A DNA stretch of 64,000 bases from an uncultured Ruminiclostridium sp. (GCA_934490165.1 CAKSTB010000010.1:32650-96649); one strand, 5' to 3'. Counted from the stretch's first letter, positions 1 through 9,264 are shown. Notes: generated from the letters alone by a model not told the origin. Numbers and translations are program-made.

Positions 1-676
1 CAATATCAAAATATGCTGTGGGAAGCTCGGCATAGCCCTCTTTCTCATCAACAAGCTTTTTATATTCGGAGATCATCTTTGCATATGAACGTGACGCGAA
101 CTTAACGTCATTGAGCTCGACCGTCTGACCGTTTCTTTCAACGACAAAGTCATAGCTGTAGTACTGTGAGCCGATACCTCTCGACTGCGAGTTTGACAGC
201 TGGAACGAAATATCCATAGTCGTATAGATATTCATACCGTTTATTTTCAGTATCTTATCGTCCGCCTGAAGCACGGAGGAGCTTATCGCGCCCTCCTGAA
301 ATCCGCCTATCGTGGTAGTCGTAACGCTGTTTGAACAGAGCACCGAAATAATACAGAAGATAAAGCCAAGCACGAAATTCATAAACGCACCTGCGGCTAT
401 TACGAGTATTCTCATCCACACAGGTCTGTTTCTGAAGCTTCTCGGGTCGTCATTTTCAACGTCCTCGTCAAGCATTACAGAGCCGCCTATCGGCAGTGCC
501 TTGAACGCGAACACGGTTTCGCCGATACGCTTTTTAAACAGTTTAGGACCCATACCGATAGCAAATTCCTTGACTTTCATATTGCACAGCTTTGCAACCG
601 TGAAATGTCCGAATTCGTGCACAAGTATGATTATGAAGAACAGAAGTATTCCGAGTAAAATGTTGAGTATGTTCAA
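1..676 (-). CDS. rseP: RIP metalloprotease RseP (site-2 protease), partial
   Basis: Membrane-embedded zinc protease of family M50, which cleaves transmembrane substrates such as anti-sigma factors. The first ~225 residues are present and the C-terminus lies beyond position 1. The zinc motif HEFGH falls at residues 20-24 inside the first hydrophobic segment. A conserved GMGP-type stretch follows, then a second membrane segment near residues 95-120, then a PDZ-like region (about residues 135-165, with the QADDKILKING signature). The start is TTG at 676, chosen because AGGAGG lies just upstream; no ATG fits the family N-terminus. It follows dxr by 16 bp, the usual cdsA-dxr-rseP order, so it is the distal gene of the hom-pyrH operon. 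Confidence 0.93.
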   Translation of the reverse strand, partial: MNILNILLGILLFFIIILVHEFGHFTVAKLCNMKVKEFAIGMGPKLFKKRIGETVFAFKALPIGGSVMLDEDVENDDPRSFRNRPVWMRILVIAAGAFMNFVLGFIFCIISVLCSNSVTTTTIGGFQEGAISSSVLQADDKILKINGMNIYTTMDISFQLSNSQSRGIGSQYYSYDFVVERNGQTVELNDVKFASRSYAKMISEYKKLVDEKEGYAELPTAYFDI

Positions 677-692
677 AAAGAGCCTCCTTATT

Positions 693-1838
693 TTAAGCGT
701 GGGCAATTACATATTCTCTTGCCGCATTCTCACTGTCAAGTATATTACCGAGTGTCACCTCATCATGCGTACTTACATTTTCGCAGGCATCGGCAACAAG
801 CTCGCCTATGCGGTAAAACGGTATCTTATCTTCAAGAAACAGTCCGACTGCCGTCTCATTTGCGCTGTTGAGCACCGTGCAGGCCGTGCCGCCCTTGGCG
901 ATCATCTTCTTTGCGTATTTAAGACAGAGGAACGTTTCCTCGTCTGCCTTTTCAAACGTCATAGTACCGACATCAAAGAGCGAAAGCCGCTTTGCGGGTG
1001 ACGGGAGTCTTTTCGGGTACGTCAGCGCAAATTGTATAGGTATCCTCATATCCGGTACACCCATCTGACCTATGACCGAGCCGTCCTCAAACTCGACCGC
1101 AGAGTGAAGAATACTCTGCCTGTGGACGTTTATTTCGACCTGCTCGGGCTTAACACCGAACAGCCATACAGCCTCAATAAGTTCAAGCCCCTTGTTCATA
1201 AGCGTTGCGCTGTCGGTAGTTATCTTCTGACCCATATCCCAGTTTGGGTGCTTAAGCGCCTGCGCCTTGGTAACTGTTCTGAGCTTATCATAGCTGTAGC
1301 CGAAGAAAGGTCCACCCGATGCCGTCAGCAGTATACGCTCAATTTTACTGCCGCCGCTTGCCATAAGCGACTGGAATATAGCCGAATGCTCGCTGTCAAT
1401 CGGCAGTATCGGCAGATTTTTCTCTTTAGCTTTATTTATAACAAGCTCACCGCCCGTTACCAGTGTTTCCTTGTTAGCGAGCGCTACCCTGTTGCCCGCG
1501 TCAAGCGCCGCAAGCGTCGGACGCAGTCCTACCATACCGACTACCGAATTTACGACCGCGTCGGTTTTCATTGACGCGGTTTCGCACAGTCCGTCCATTT
1601 GGCACAGTACTTTTATATCTGTATCGGCAAGCCGCTGTTTCATATCGCTATAACAATTCTCGTCATATATGCAGACAATATGCGGCATAAACTCACGCGC
1701 CTGCTTTTCAAGAAGCGCGGTATTTTTTGCGGCGCACAGAGCTGTCGGTTTTATGCCGTGCATACGGCACACGTCAAGTGTCTGTGTGCCTATCGAACCT
1801 GTACTTCCGAGCAGTGCTATATTCTTTATAATACTCAA
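693..1838 (-). CDS. dxr: 1-deoxy-D-xylulose 5-phosphate reductoisomerase
   Basis: Second enzyme of the non-mevalonate (MEP) isoprenoid pathway; it converts DXP to MEP with NADPH and a divalent metal. The 381 residues match the family length. The N-terminal Rossmann motif is LLGSTGSIGTQTL, the central region carries ALANKETLVTGG, and the metal/substrate region has PIDSEHSAIFQ followed by LTASGGPF and HPNWDMG. The start is TTG at 1838 behind a GAGG Shine-Dalgarno. It sits between cdsA and rseP. A 10-bp-stem hairpin lies between cdsA and this gene, so expression may be partly uncoupled from the upstream genes. The pathway supplies the undecaprenyl precursor extended by the nearby uppS. Confidence 0.96.
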   Translation of the reverse strand: MSIIKNIALLGSTGSIGTQTLDVCRMHGIKPTALCAAKNTALLEKQAREFMPHIVCIYDENCYSDMKQRLADTDIKVLCQMDGLCETASMKTDAVVNSVVGMVGLRPTLAALDAGNRVALANKETLVTGGELVINKAKEKNLPILPIDSEHSAIFQSLMASGGSKIERILLTASGGPFFGYSYDKLRTVTKAQALKHPNWDMGQKITTDSATLMNKGLELIEAVWLFGVKPEQVEINVHRQSILHSAVEFEDGSVIGQMGVPDMRIPIQFALTYPKRLPSPAKRLSLFDVGTMTFEKADEETFLCLKYAKKMIAKGGTACTVLNSANETAVGLFLEDKIPFYRIGELVADACENVSTHDEVTLGNILDSENAAREYVIAHA

Positions 1839-1860
1839 TTGTTACCTCTTTATGACAAAT

Positions 1861-1889
1861 AATGCCGAAGAGTATTCCGCTTCGGCATT
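1861..1889 (-). terminator. Hairpin between cdsA and dxr, possible attenuating terminator
   Basis: Perfect 10-bp stem (1861-1870 with 1880-1889) and a 9-nt loop. On the minus strand it is followed only by a short ATTTGT tract, so termination is probably partial. It may tune dxr-rseP against the upstream genes. Confidence 0.45.
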
Positions 1890-1905
1890 GTAGTTAAATT
1901 TACGA

Positions 1906-2757
1906 TTATGCAATTGGTGTCACGGGAAAATATATCTGGAACATCATATATGCAAAGGGTGCGGCAAGCAGAACACTGTCAAAGCGATCAAGAATACCGC
2001 CGTGTCCGGGCAGTATATTGCCGAAATCCTTTACGGAGCACTCACGTTTTACAAGTGATGCGGACAGATCCCCGACTACTCCGAGTCCCGATATGATCAG
2101 TGCCAGTACAGTGAGATATACCCAGTTTACGCTGAATGTATGCACACCGCCGTTTATCATGCTGTCGATAAGCTCATATGCAAAGCTCATTATAACGGCA
2201 AAAACGCCAGATGTGATTATTCCGCCGGCAAAGCCTTCCCATGTCTTCTTCGGGCTTATCGCAGGGCACATCTTATGCTTCCCGAGGAAAGTTCCGACAA
2301 AATATGCGCCTGCATCGCCGATCCATGCGCTTACCATAGTGTAAACGATAAGAAATGTCGCGTGCTCGGGGAATTTTGTGCGCATAAACGCTATAGAACA
2401 AAGTGCAAGAGGTATCGTTATCGATACAAATGCAACAAGCGCCACCTGCTCAAATCTTGCCTTCTCGTGGTTGAAAAGCATTCCGAGCAGCATTATAACA
2501 ACAAATCCGAAGTATATCAGCTTTACGTTGTTTCTCAGCGGCTCTATCCAGAAAAGGATAGGAGTTACCGCCGCAAATAAAAGGCTTACGACAGACGTAA
2601 ACTTATTCTTGAGATACTTTGTCGTAACGAGCATTTCATAAACGGCTATAACCGAAAAAGTAGTCATAGCGACATAGTAGAGTATCTCGTTGTTCAGCGC
2701 AATAATTAAAATACCGATCGGTATCGCTACCAGAGCGGTCACTATTCTGGTTACCAT
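1906..2757 (-). CDS. cdsA: Phosphatidate cytidylyltransferase
   Basis: Integral membrane enzyme making CDP-diacylglycerol from phosphatidic acid and CTP, the branch point of phospholipid synthesis. Several hydrophobic segments span the protein. The C-terminal signature is clear: GVVGDLSASLVKRECSVKDF followed by NILPGHGGILDRFDS, matching the CdsA motif with its metal-binding Asp residues. The open frame extends upstream to 2889, but that extension overlaps uppS in another frame. I chose ATG at 2757 (protein starts MVTRIVTALV, 283 residues) because GAAAGGAAC precedes it and the family normally begins this way. Tightly linked to uppS (22-bp gap). Confidence 0.94.
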   Translation of the reverse strand: MVTRIVTALVAIPIGILIIALNNEILYYVAMTTFSVIAVYEMLVTTKYLKNKFTSVVSLLFAAVTPILFWIEPLRNNVKLIYFGFVVIMLLGMLFNHEKARFEQVALVAFVSITIPLALCSIAFMRTKFPEHATFLIVYTMVSAWIGDAGAYFVGTFLGKHKMCPAISPKKTWEGFAGGIITSGVFAVIMSFAYELIDSMINGGVHTFSVNWVYLTVLALIISGLGVVGDLSASLVKRECSVKDFGNILPGHGGILDRFDSVLLAAPFAYMMFQIYFPVTPIA

Positions 2758-2779
2758 CTTGTTCCTTTCAAAAGCGGCA

Positions 2780-3502
2780 TTACAGTCCGCCGAATCTTCT
2801 GTTCCTTCTTGCGTACTCATTACAAGCCGCAATAAGATCCTTCTTTGAAAAATCCGGCCACAGAACGTCCATAAACAGCAGTTCGGCATACGCTCCCTGC
2901 CATATAAGGAAGTTGGAGGTTCTCTGCTCTCCGCTCGGTCTTATGATAAGATCGACAGGAGGAATGCCCTTTGTATAGAGATAATCGTCAAAGTCGTCCT
3001 CGGTAAAGTCGTCAAGGTCTACCCTTCCGTCCTTATAATCCCGTGCAAGACGCTTTGCGGCAGTCAGTATCTCGTCCTTGCCGCCATAGTTCAGCGCGAC
3101 AAGCACATACAGGCCGTCGTTATTCTTTGATATTTCTTCGATTTCAACAAGCCGCGCCTGTATATCTTCGGCAAAAGCCGACTTGTCGCCGAGGAAGATT
3201 ATCCTTGTGTTCTTCTGTGCCATACTGCGTATATCGTCAAGATATTTTACAAGCAGTTTCATTATGGCGTCCACTTCATCTTTCGGGCGTTTCCAGTTTT
3301 CGGTTGAAAACGCATAGAAAGTGCAGTATTTTATTCCGAGCTCGCGGCAATCCTCAACAGTGCGCCTGAACACCTTTGCGCCCTGCGAGTGACCCGCCTT
3401 TCTCGGAAGTCCTCTTTTTTTAGCCCACCTGCCGTTTCCGTCCATGATAAATCCGACATGGAGCGGAACGAACGGTAATGCTTCATTCTTTATATCAGCC
3501 AA
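2780..3502 (-). CDS. uppS: Undecaprenyl diphosphate synthase (cis-prenyltransferase)
   Basis: Condenses isopentenyl diphosphate units onto farnesyl diphosphate to give the C55 lipid carrier for cell-wall synthesis. The 240 residues are typical. Visible motifs are HVGFIMDGNGRWAKKRG near the N-terminus (catalytic Asp in MDGNG), YAFSTENWKRP, VALNYGGKDEI and, near the C-terminus, DLIIRPSGEQRTSNFLIWQ. It lies between frr and cdsA with short gaps, the conserved Firmicute order. It works with dxr in the same operon (isoprenoid supply) and with the cell-wall gene murC elsewhere in the window. Confidence 0.97.
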   Translation of the reverse strand: MADIKNEALPFVPLHVGFIMDGNGRWAKKRGLPRKAGHSQGAKVFRRTVEDCRELGIKYCTFYAFSTENWKRPKDEVDAIMKLLVKYLDDIRSMAQKNTRIIFLGDKSAFAEDIQARLVEIEEISKNNDGLYVLVALNYGGKDEILTAAKRLARDYKDGRVDLDDFTEDDFDDYLYTKGIPPVDLIIRPSGEQRTSNFLIWQGAYAELLFMDVLWPDFSKKDLIAACNEYARRNRRFGGL

Positions 3503-3517
3503 TTCAATTACCGATAA

Positions 3518-4072
3518 TTAAACTGTCATGATCTCTTTTTCTTTTGCACTGCTTGCGGCGTCCATTTCGTCACAGTACTTGTCTGTGAGCTTCTGAACTT
3601 CCTTTTCGCAGTTCTTGAGATCATCCTCTGTTATTTCGCTGTTCTTCTTCATAGCCTTGAACTTTTCCATAGCGTCACGGCGAACATTGCGGACTGCTAC
3701 CTTACCCTCTTCGGCGATCTTCTTTACCTGCTTGCTGAGCTCTTTTCTTCTTTCCTCGGTAAGCTGGGGGAATGTGATACGGATAGCCTTGCCGTCATTT
3801 GTGGGAGTAATTCCGATATCGCTTGCAAGGATAGCCTTTTCGATAGACTTCAGTGTTGAAGCGTCCCAGGGTGTTATAACGAGCACTCTTGCTTCTGAAA
3901 CGGCTACAGCCGCCATAGCGTTTATCTGTGTGGGAGCACCGTAATAGTCAACGGTAACTTTGTCTAAAACCGCAGGATTTGCTCTGCCTGCGCGGATCGA
4001 AGCGTACTCGGTTTCAACAGAAGCCACGCACTTGCCCATTTTGTCCTTAGCGGTATTGATTACGTCTTTCAT
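3518..4072 (-). CDS. frr: Ribosome recycling factor
   Basis: Splits the post-termination ribosome together with EF-G. The 184 residues match the family. The N-terminal helix has SVETEYASIRAGRANPAVLDK, close to the conserved RTGRA-type motif, then the central domain (VDYYGAPTQINAMAAVAVSE, ARVLVITPWD). The C-terminal long helices include PQLTEERRKELSKQVKKIAE and VRNVRRDAME. Located between pyrH and uppS with a strong AGGAAA-type site before the ATG. Conventional in every visible respect. Confidence 0.97.
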   Translation of the reverse strand: MKDVINTAKDKMGKCVASVETEYASIRAGRANPAVLDKVTVDYYGAPTQINAMAAVAVSEARVLVITPWDASTLKSIEKAILASDIGITPTNDGKAIRITFPQLTEERRKELSKQVKKIAEEGKVAVRNVRRDAMEKFKAMKKNSEITEDDLKNCEKEVQKLTDKYCDEMDAASSAKEKEIMTV

Positions 4073-4111
4073 GGTAAATTTCCTTTCGGGTATATATTAT
4101 CGTTTTATTAT

Positions 4112-4831
4112 TTACTTATCGCTTACCACAGTACCTATCTTCTCGCCCATTACAGCATCAAAGATATTATCAGGTCTGCTGAGATCGAATACAAGGATAG
4201 GTGTCTTATTCTCACGGCACATAGCGGCAGCTGCACTGTCCATGACTTTAAGGCTCTGGACAAGTATCTGCTGGTGTGTGAGCGAATCGTACTTCACTGC
4301 ATCGTCATACTTATGAGGATCCTTATCGTAGATACCGTCAACCATAGTTGCCTTGAGAAGTATATCGGCATTTATCTCAGCCGCTCTCAGCGCTGCTGCA
4401 CTGTCGGTCGAGAAGAACGGACTTCCCGTACCGCAACCGAATATTACTATTCTGCCCTTTTCAAAATGTCTTACTGCTTTCTGTCTGATATACGGCTCGG
4501 CAACCTGCTTCATATCAATAGCTGTCTGTACACGAACCTCGCAGCCCAGACTCTCGAGCACGTCTGCTACGGCAAGTGCATTCATGGCAGTCGCAAGCAT
4601 ACCTATATGGTCAGCTCTTACTCTGTCCATGCTCTCGCTTGAACGTCCTCTCCAGTAGTTGCCGCCTCCGACAACTATACCTATCTCTGTACCTACATCA
4701 TAGCACTTTTTTATGCTCTTGCATATCTCGGTAACAGTGGGCATATCAAGTCCCATCTTCTTGTCACCTGCAAGTGCTTCACCGCTGAGCTTTAAAAGTA
4801 TTCTTCTGTACTTTGGCTGATTTTCGGACAT
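4112..4831 (-). CDS. pyrH: UMP kinase
   Basis: Phosphorylates UMP to UDP; bacterial hexameric amino-acid-kinase fold enzyme. The protein has 239 residues. The N-terminal motif is YRRILLKLSGEALAG, followed by GIVVGGGNYWRGR (phosphate-binding loop), and later MNALAVADVLE and the FGCGTGSPFFSTDSAAALRAAEI segment typical of PyrH. It starts 35 bp downstream of hom and begins the classic pyrH-frr-uppS-cdsA-dxr-rseP run. I see no separate promoter in the hom-pyrH gap, so transcription probably comes from the promoter upstream of hom. Confidence 0.97.
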   Translation of the reverse strand: MSENQPKYRRILLKLSGEALAGDKKMGLDMPTVTEICKSIKKCYDVGTEIGIVVGGGNYWRGRSSESMDRVRADHIGMLATAMNALAVADVLESLGCEVRVQTAIDMKQVAEPYIRQKAVRHFEKGRIVIFGCGTGSPFFSTDSAAALRAAEINADILLKATMVDGIYDKDPHKYDDAVKYDSLTHQQILVQSLKVMDSAAAAMCRENKTPILVFDLSRPDNIFDAVMGEKIGTVVSDK

Positions 4832-4866
4832 ATTGTTTTTCCTTTCAAAGACAAATATTTATCAAA

Positions 4867-6090
4867 TCAATAATCAAGTACTCTTATACGACCGAGTACC
4901 TTATCGCCGAGCTTTGCTATAGCTTCATTGCAATCCTTTTCGCTGATCGCGGGAGTGATAAACGCAAGCTCGCCTACAGGAGCGTCTTTTCTTGTAAGAT
5001 AAGTCACCTTACCGAACATAGCTTCTGCCTCGTCCTTTGAAACACCGTTTACACGGATATAGTTTTCGAGAACGATCTTGTCTGTATCTTCAATGAAGTC
5101 CTGATCGCTGTCTTCCCAGTAAAGCGATTTACTTGAAGAGTTCATCTTTACGGCGATAACTACATCGGCTACGACCGCACTTGCTGTCGGAAGCTTACCT
5201 GCGCCCTTACCATAGAATACAACATCGCCTGTCGAGTCGCCTCTTACAAGGATCGCGTTGAACACATCGTTAACGCCTGCGAGCTGGCTGTCCGCATGGA
5301 TAAACGCGGGGCATACCATAACTGCGATCTTGCCGTCTTCCTGTCTTGATGCCCATCCTATAAGCTTTATCGAGCCGCCGAAGTTCTCACAATATGCAAC
5401 GTCCTCGGGAGTGATCTTTGTGATACCTTCTGTGTGGATATTATCGGGATAAACGTGCTTTCCGAATGAGAGAGATGCAAGTATGCATATCTTTCTGCAA
5501 GCGTCTATACCGTCAACATCGGCAGAAGGGTTACGCTCGGCATAGCCCAGATCCTGCGCTGTCTTAAGTGCAACATCAAACGCCATATTGTCGCGTATCA
5601 TCTTTGTAAGGATAAAGTTTGTAGTACCGTTCAGGATACCTGCTATTTCATCTATACGGTTAGCCGAAAGGCACTGGTGGAGCGGTCGTATGATCGGGAT
5701 ACCGCCGCCTACGCTTGCCTCAAAGAAGAAGTTTACACCCTTCTCATGCGCTATCTTTAAAAGCTCTGCGCCTTTCTTTGCAACAAGCTCCTTGTTTGAT
5801 GTAACAACGCTCTTGCCTGCAAGCAGTGAAGACTTTACAAAGTCATATGAGGGCTTGATTCCGCCGATAACCTCGACTACTACCGAAATTTCGGGATCGT
5901 TCAGAATTATGTTGAAATCCTTTATAAACTTGTCTTTATACGGGCTGTCCGGGAAATCACGCAGATCAAGTATATACTTTATCTCTATTTCCTGACCGGC
6001 TTTCTTTAAAAGACCGGCCTTATTCTTCTCAATTACTTCTACCGTGCCTGAACCAACGACACCGTAGCCGAGAACCGCTATTTTTGCCAT
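4867..6090 (-). CDS. hom: Homoserine dehydrogenase
   Basis: NAD(P)H-dependent reduction of aspartate semialdehyde to homoserine, leading to threonine and methionine. The 407 residues show a Rossmann N-terminus (VLGYGVVGSGTVEVI), the SNKELVAK catalytic-lysine region, FEASVGGGIPII, and the long family signature covering NGTTNFILTKM, LGYAERNPSADVDGIDACRK and ILASLSFG. The C-terminal ~75 residues resemble an ACT regulatory domain (KDAPVGELAFITPAISE), suggesting feedback control. It heads the minus-strand operon, behind GGAGG and a consensus promoter. No thrB lies next to it; the archaeal-type phosphomutase at 12-13 kb is a candidate for that step. Confidence 0.95.
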   Translation of the reverse strand: MAKIAVLGYGVVGSGTVEVIEKNKAGLLKKAGQEIEIKYILDLRDFPDSPYKDKFIKDFNIILNDPEISVVVEVIGGIKPSYDFVKSSLLAGKSVVTSNKELVAKKGAELLKIAHEKGVNFFFEASVGGGIPIIRPLHQCLSANRIDEIAGILNGTTNFILTKMIRDNMAFDVALKTAQDLGYAERNPSADVDGIDACRKICILASLSFGKHVYPDNIHTEGITKITPEDVAYCENFGGSIKLIGWASRQEDGKIAVMVCPAFIHADSQLAGVNDVFNAILVRGDSTGDVVFYGKGAGKLPTASAVVADVVIAVKMNSSSKSLYWEDSDQDFIEDTDKIVLENYIRVNGVSKDEAEAMFGKVTYLTRKDAPVGELAFITPAISEKDCNEAIAKLGDKVLGRIRVLDY

Positions 6091-6135
6091 TGAAAACTAT
6101 CCTCCGTTTTCTTTTGTTCGATTTATACGTTTTTA

Positions 6136-6164
6136 AGTATATCATGATTTCATGCGGCTGTCAA
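6136..6164 (-). promoter_or_regulatory. Housekeeping-type promoter for hom operon
   Basis: On the minus strand, TTGACA (6164-6159), a 17-bp spacer and TATACT (6141-6136), about 45 bp before the hom start. It fits a SigA promoter and would drive hom through rseP. Confidence 0.8.
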
Positions 6165-6317
6165 GGTAAAATGACTTCAACTCTTCATTTAACAAGCAAA
6201 AAAGATATCCCGGTGTTTTTATCCCGGATACGGCTTATATACGATATGTCGCTGCATTACGCCGCTTGTTATATATAACGTTTACAATGTTAAAAAAGAT
6301 CTTCTTCGACATAACAG

Positions 6318-6346
6318 TTGACTATTGCGGCTCGCCTTGATATAAT
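6318..6346 (+). promoter_or_regulatory. Housekeeping-type promoter for the SH3-type protein gene
   Basis: TTGACT at 6318-6323, a 17-bp spacer and TATAAT at 6341-6346. It lies ~65 bp upstream of the TTG start at 6414. The rest of the 6091-6413 gap shows nothing else beyond the hom promoter. Confidence 0.8.
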
Positions 6347-6413
6347 AGTATACAGACATTACAAATTCAAATAAAGAAAATGTATTTTTAACAGAAAAAG
6401 GAGAAAAAATATT

Positions 6414-6887
6414 TTGAGTAAATCCACTGATACACTTATCGGCGTAGGCGGAGTGGTTTTATTGGTATTCGCAGTCGTTGCCTCGTTGACACACAGCTAC
6501 TCTTCATACTCCGATAACAACAGCAGCAATTCAAGCAATGTTTCTGTTCCGGCTGTTTCCACACCGATTACTTCAACCCCAAAGCCTGAAACAACACCGA
6601 CAACCACAAAAGCACAGACTACGGCTTCGACTACCACCAAAGCCCCCGAAACCACTCCGGCTACCACGCCCGAGTCTCTTGAATGGGCCGAAAATGCCAT
6701 AACCGGCACAATGTATGTAAATCAGAGCTGCTACAGCAGAACAAGGGCGATAATGGGCTCGGAAACCGTAAGATCTTATTCGTATGGCGAAGCTGTGCAA
6801 GTTATTGCGATAACCGACACCGGTTATTACAAGCTTGATAACGGCGAATATATCCACGGAGATTATCTGAGCTCAACAGAACTGTGA
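6414..6887 (+). CDS. Membrane-anchored protein with C-terminal SH3-like domain
   Basis: 157 residues. A single hydrophobic segment near residues 8-25 acts as anchor or uncleaved signal. A low-complexity linker rich in Ser, then Thr/Pro (about residues 30-85, with TTKAPETTPATTPE) follows. The C-terminal ~60 residues have the pattern of a bacterial SH3 domain, including SRTRAIMGSETVRSYSYGEA and GYYKLDNGEYIHGDYLS. Such domains bind peptidoglycan or other wall components, so an extracytoplasmic wall-associated role is likely; no enzyme motif is visible. Start is TTG at 6414 after AAAAGGAG. It precedes a transglutaminase-like protein with the same linker style. Confidence 0.8.
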   Translation: MSKSTDTLIGVGGVVLLVFAVVASLTHSYSSYSDNNSSNSSNVSVPAVSTPITSTPKPETTPTTTKAQTTASTTTKAPETTPATTPESLEWAENAITGTMYVNQSCYSRTRAIMGSETVRSYSYGEAVQVIAITDTGYYKLDNGEYIHGDYLSSTEL

Positions 6888-6974
6888 TAAACTACGTTTG
6901 CAAACCGGAAATCTTGTATTTTTATAAAAAAATCAGTTTTACAGCTTTTCCGCTAAAATCCGTAAGGAGCAAAA

Positions 6975-8324
6975 TTGAATTCGATTCTAAAAAGAAAAAC
7001 GCTTGCCGTATTTCTTGTTTTTATAACACTGCTTACTTTTTTTCTTCCATGTTATGCCGAAAGCAGCGACAACTCTTCCGCAGACACGAAAAAAAAGCCT
7101 GAAAAGTGCTATGAGCTTGTCACAGGCGAAAATGAAGAATACTACAGCAAGATCACAATAAACAGCCGTTCGGTACTGATAGACGGCTGTTATAAAAACG
7201 ACCCGGTGACGAATATCACCTTTCAGAACTGCGGCACTGTTTCCTCTACCCTTAAAGTAAATGGCGACGGAACTTTCTCCTCGGTTCTGAATCCCTCAGA
7301 GCCTGCCGGAAGCTCCGACCGTATAGTAATCACCTTGAAGTCAGGTGCAAGACTGAGCTATCTCATAATGTATGATGATAACTGGTATTTTCCCGATAAC
7401 AGACTGAGCGAACAAAATCTTTCGGTAATCGAAAGAGCAGTTCCGACCTCCGCAAAATCATGGGCAGGCTATGTTACCGATGAACTGACGGAAGAAAGCG
7501 TAAAGCAGACGCTTGATGAGGTCGCATATCTGGCAAATTACATTGCAGGCGACATAAAGGACGAGTATAAAAAGCTGGAGGCTATATCAAAGTGGGTATC
7601 CGACAATATCTACTATGACCGCGACGCGCGCGAAAGCTCGGTAACGCAATCCGAGATCTGTATAAAAAACGTTCTTAAAGAACGTAAAACCGTCTGTGTC
7701 GGCTATTCAGCGCTTTTCAGTGCGCTGTGTGAGGCGCAGGGGATTTATGTTGTAAACGTTAAGGGGACAGTCACATCAGACACTGTTAAATATGACGATC
7801 TCGCTGACGGTCCTGTCAATCACGAGTGGTGCGCCGCAAAAATAGACGACAGATGGGTATGGGTAGACTGCGTATGGGACAGCAACCTGAAATTCGAAAA
7901 CAACGAGTTTAAATCCATCGGTGCAAATACGCAGATGTATTTCGATATTTCACCGCTCGCGCTTTCGTTTGACCACTGTGCTTACCTTGCAGAAAAACGT
8001 TATTACTTCCGTGCAGACGAGTATTTCAGACAGTCGGAAGCAACCGTTCAAAGCACAGCCGAAACCACACCGTCAACTACAGACGTCCCCGCAAGCAGTA
8101 CGGCATCCTCAACCGCTGTACAATCGACCGCTTCACCGGACACAAGCAAGCCGCAGACCTACACTGCCCCGGCGGACTACACCCCTGTAACAAGCGATAT
8201 TCAGGCGCAGGAAGAGTCTACAGGCAACAACCTTATCTGGATAGCAGTGCTTTCTGTTGCGGTAGCTGTTGGTCTTGCAATAGACATTATCAATATCAAA
8301 TGGATAAGAAAAAATAAAAAATAA
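6975..8324 (+). CDS. Secreted transglutaminase-like protein with C-terminal membrane anchor
   Basis: 449 residues with an N-terminal signal peptide (hydrophobic residues ~9-25, ending near CYAES). The transglutaminase-like core is at about residues 190-310. The Cys motif is KTVCVGYSALFSALCEAQG, the His is in NHEWCAAKI, and the Asp in WVWVDCVWDS, giving the Cys-His-Asp triad. A Ser/Thr/Pro-rich linker (residues ~355-415) leads to a final hydrophobic helix and a KWIRKNKK tail, so the protein is probably held in the membrane with the catalytic domain outside. Such proteins act as peptidases or cross-linkers of surface proteins. Start is TTG at 6975 after AAGGAGC. Upstream and downstream genes also encode surface proteins. 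Confidence 0.88.
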   Translation: MNSILKRKTLAVFLVFITLLTFFLPCYAESSDNSSADTKKKPEKCYELVTGENEEYYSKITINSRSVLIDGCYKNDPVTNITFQNCGTVSSTLKVNGDGTFSSVLNPSEPAGSSDRIVITLKSGARLSYLIMYDDNWYFPDNRLSEQNLSVIERAVPTSAKSWAGYVTDELTEESVKQTLDEVAYLANYIAGDIKDEYKKLEAISKWVSDNIYYDRDARESSVTQSEICIKNVLKERKTVCVGYSALFSALCEAQGIYVVNVKGTVTSDTVKYDDLADGPVNHEWCAAKIDDRWVWVDCVWDSNLKFENNEFKSIGANTQMYFDISPLALSFDHCAYLAEKRYYFRADEYFRQSEATVQSTAETTPSTTDVPASSTASSTAVQSTASPDTSKPQTYTAPADYTPVTSDIQAQEESTGNNLIWIAVLSVAVAVGLAIDIINIKWIRKNKK

Positions 8325-8343
8325 CCCGGAAAGGAAATTCGCC

Positions 8344-9264
8344 ATGAAAGTTAAGCTCATCGCCGCGGCTCTTATTGCCGCACTCTGCCTTACAGGCTGT
8401 TCCTCGGCGGCGACATCATCACAGTCCTCTGCCGAAAGCTCGACTTCGACAACTGCAAGCACCGACAGCACCTCCTCCGAGCCCGAAAGTAGCTCGTCAG
8501 ATGAAACCACAGCTCCTGAGAACACAGGAACGTCTGTGCCCGAAACCTCAGCTGAAACGACCGCTCAGACAGACGAAACTGTCTCCTCCGCACCCGAGGG
8601 CGGAGATACGGTAAAGCGTATCGATTATGAGCTTGACCCGTCAAAGCCGACAATAGCGATAACATTTGATGACGGTCCGAATGCCACCACAACTATGGAA
8701 ATACTTGACGTACTTGAAAAATATCAGGTAAGAGCATCATTCTTCCTTATCGGAACGAATATAAACGATGAATCGGCCAAATCGGTAAAGCGCGCTTATG
8801 ATCTCGGTTGCGACATCGAAAACCATTCAAAGACACACAGCTACATGGATAAGATGACCGCTGATGAGATAAAGGACGAGATCGCATATGTAAACGACAA
8901 GGTAAGAGAGATCACAGGTACAACCCCAAAGTTCTTCCGCCCACCGTACATAGCTGTAAACAATACAATGTATGACAACATTGATATGACTTTTATCAGC
9001 GGATACGGTTGCAACGACTGGGAGGACAGAGTGACAGCGGAGTACAGAGCTAAGTATCTTGAGAAAAAAGCCGCAGACGGCGTGATCTTCCTGCTCCACG
9101 ATGCCGAGGGCAATTCAAAGACTGTCGAAGCACTTGACAAGGCGATCCCGATACTTCTTGAAAAAGGCTTCCAGTTTGCAACTATAAGTGAGCTGTTTGA
9201 GCTCAAGGGCGTAGAGATCAGCGGAACGGACACCAATATTTACTCCGAGCTTAACGCAGAGTAA
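8344..9264 (+). CDS. Polysaccharide deacetylase lipoprotein (NodB homology domain)
   Basis: 306 residues. The lipoprotein signal peptide ends in LTGC (Cys19), followed by a Ser/Thr-rich spacer to ~residue 90. The NodB domain fills the rest. Motif 1 is TFDDGP, motif 2 is ENHSKTHSYM (metal-binding His pair), motif 3 is FFRPPY, and motif 5 is FLLHDAEGNS. The family removes acetyl groups from peptidoglycan N-acetylglucosamine or from xylan. The membrane anchor and surface-protein neighbours favour peptidoglycan, but the carbohydrate-degrading lifestyle makes a polysaccharide substrate possible. It is 19 bp after the transglutaminase gene, likely the same transcript. Confidence 0.9.
   Translation: MKVKLIAAALIAALCLTGCSSAATSSQSSAESSTSTTASTDSTSSEPESSSSDETTAPENTGTSVPETSAETTAQTDETVSSAPEGGDTVKRIDYELDPSKPTIAITFDDGPNATTTMEILDVLEKYQVRASFFLIGTNINDESAKSVKRAYDLGCDIENHSKTHSYMDKMTADEIKDEIAYVNDKVREITGTTPKFFRPPYIAVNNTMYDNIDMTFISGYGCNDWEDRVTAEYRAKYLEKKAADGVIFLLHDAEGNSKTVEALDKAIPILLEKGFQFATISELFELKGVEISGTDTNIYSELNAE

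Noticed and set aside
2758..2889. N-terminal extension of CdsA
   Set aside because: It overlaps the coding end of uppS in another frame, and a proper Shine-Dalgarno precedes the internal ATG at 2757.
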